DNA of 64,000 nt, taken from positions 8,792,116 through 8,856,115 of the forward strand of contig JACYXH010000772.1 in assembly GCA_026745465.1 (NCBI GenBank), given 5' to 3'. The position numbers and the translations under genes were made by a program. The DNA is from Lota lota. Its lineage: Eukaryota > Chordata > Actinopteri > Gadiformes > Lotidae. Position 1 is the stretch's first letter, and the number at the start of each line of letters is the position of its first letter. Below, one piece after another: positions 63,721 to 64,000 of the stretch. The notes beneath the pieces were generated by a model, which had not been told where the DNA came from, ran no database searches, and saw only the letters and a list, made by a program, of their open reading frames with translations.

Positions 63721-64000
63721 ACTCTGGAGTCTGAGCGCGCACCGGCCAGTGCTCTCAGCCGAAGCGGATGAACAGGTGAGCCCGATAAAGCCACAGCTTC
63801 AGGAGTCCATCACAAACCCCACCTCCAATATCGCAGCCCATCTTAACATCCGCGCAACGGCGTGCGGCGCCGACATAATGAAACGATCCTATCTAAGCCC
63901 CCTCGCACGTTCGCCGTGAGGCGCTCTGCCTGGCCGTAAAACCCGGCTTAGGCTAATCAAGATCAACATCGAGGGATCGATCCATTTCACACACGTCAAT

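Overview
The window looks like vertebrate, most probably teleost fish, intronic DNA. It has almost no coding content, a dense load of pure microsatellites, fish-type tRNA-derived SINEs whose tails read like TTTGGATAAAAG, and two splice-bounded segments that belong to one neuronal cell-adhesion gene. The exceptional density and purity of the CA/GT, GA/CT and poly-C tracts is the sort of profile reported for codfishes (Gadidae), but that is a weak inference and I do not assign a species.

The only gene I can support is a CADM2 (SynCAM2/Necl-3) orthologue on the minus strand. A 150-bp exon at 3370-3519 encodes the first half of the N-terminal Ig V domain. About 15 kb upstream on the minus strand, at 18551-18577, lies a 27-nt exon-like segment with a strong branch point, pyrimidine tract, AG and GTGAGT. 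It has matching phase (1-1), so it would insert nine residues, mostly basic, between the signal peptide and Ig1. Everything from 18578 to 64000 would then be the intron (or introns) upstream, and 1-3369 the start of the next intron. I found neither the signal-peptide exon nor the exon for the second half of Ig1.

Layout: 1-3370 has a CpG-rich patch, pyrimidine tracts and a possible plus-strand exon-like segment. 3520-18550 has the cadm2 intron with a 42-bp minisatellite (6221-7174), two minisatellites interrupted by insertions (about 7195-7870 and 9260-9770), SINEs, a very long pyrimidine tract (14270-14985), and a palindromic homeodomain-type site (16996-17026). 18578-40200 is the most repeat-laden part: microsatellites of 80-200 bp, poly-C tracts up to 44 bp, a CpG-rich patch at 22545-23130, a 42-bp minisatellite at 37048-37435, and a (TG)n/(CA)n inverted pair at 39197-39417. 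40200-64000 is quieter, with a 1.1-1.4 kb tandem duplication (50043-52692), one copy of which carries a MITE-like insertion, and further SINEs.

I saw no bacterial-type operons, rRNA, functional tRNA genes, CRISPR arrays or intact autonomous transposons. Most open reading frames are translations of simple repeats. The observation most worth following is the candidate cadm2 microexon.
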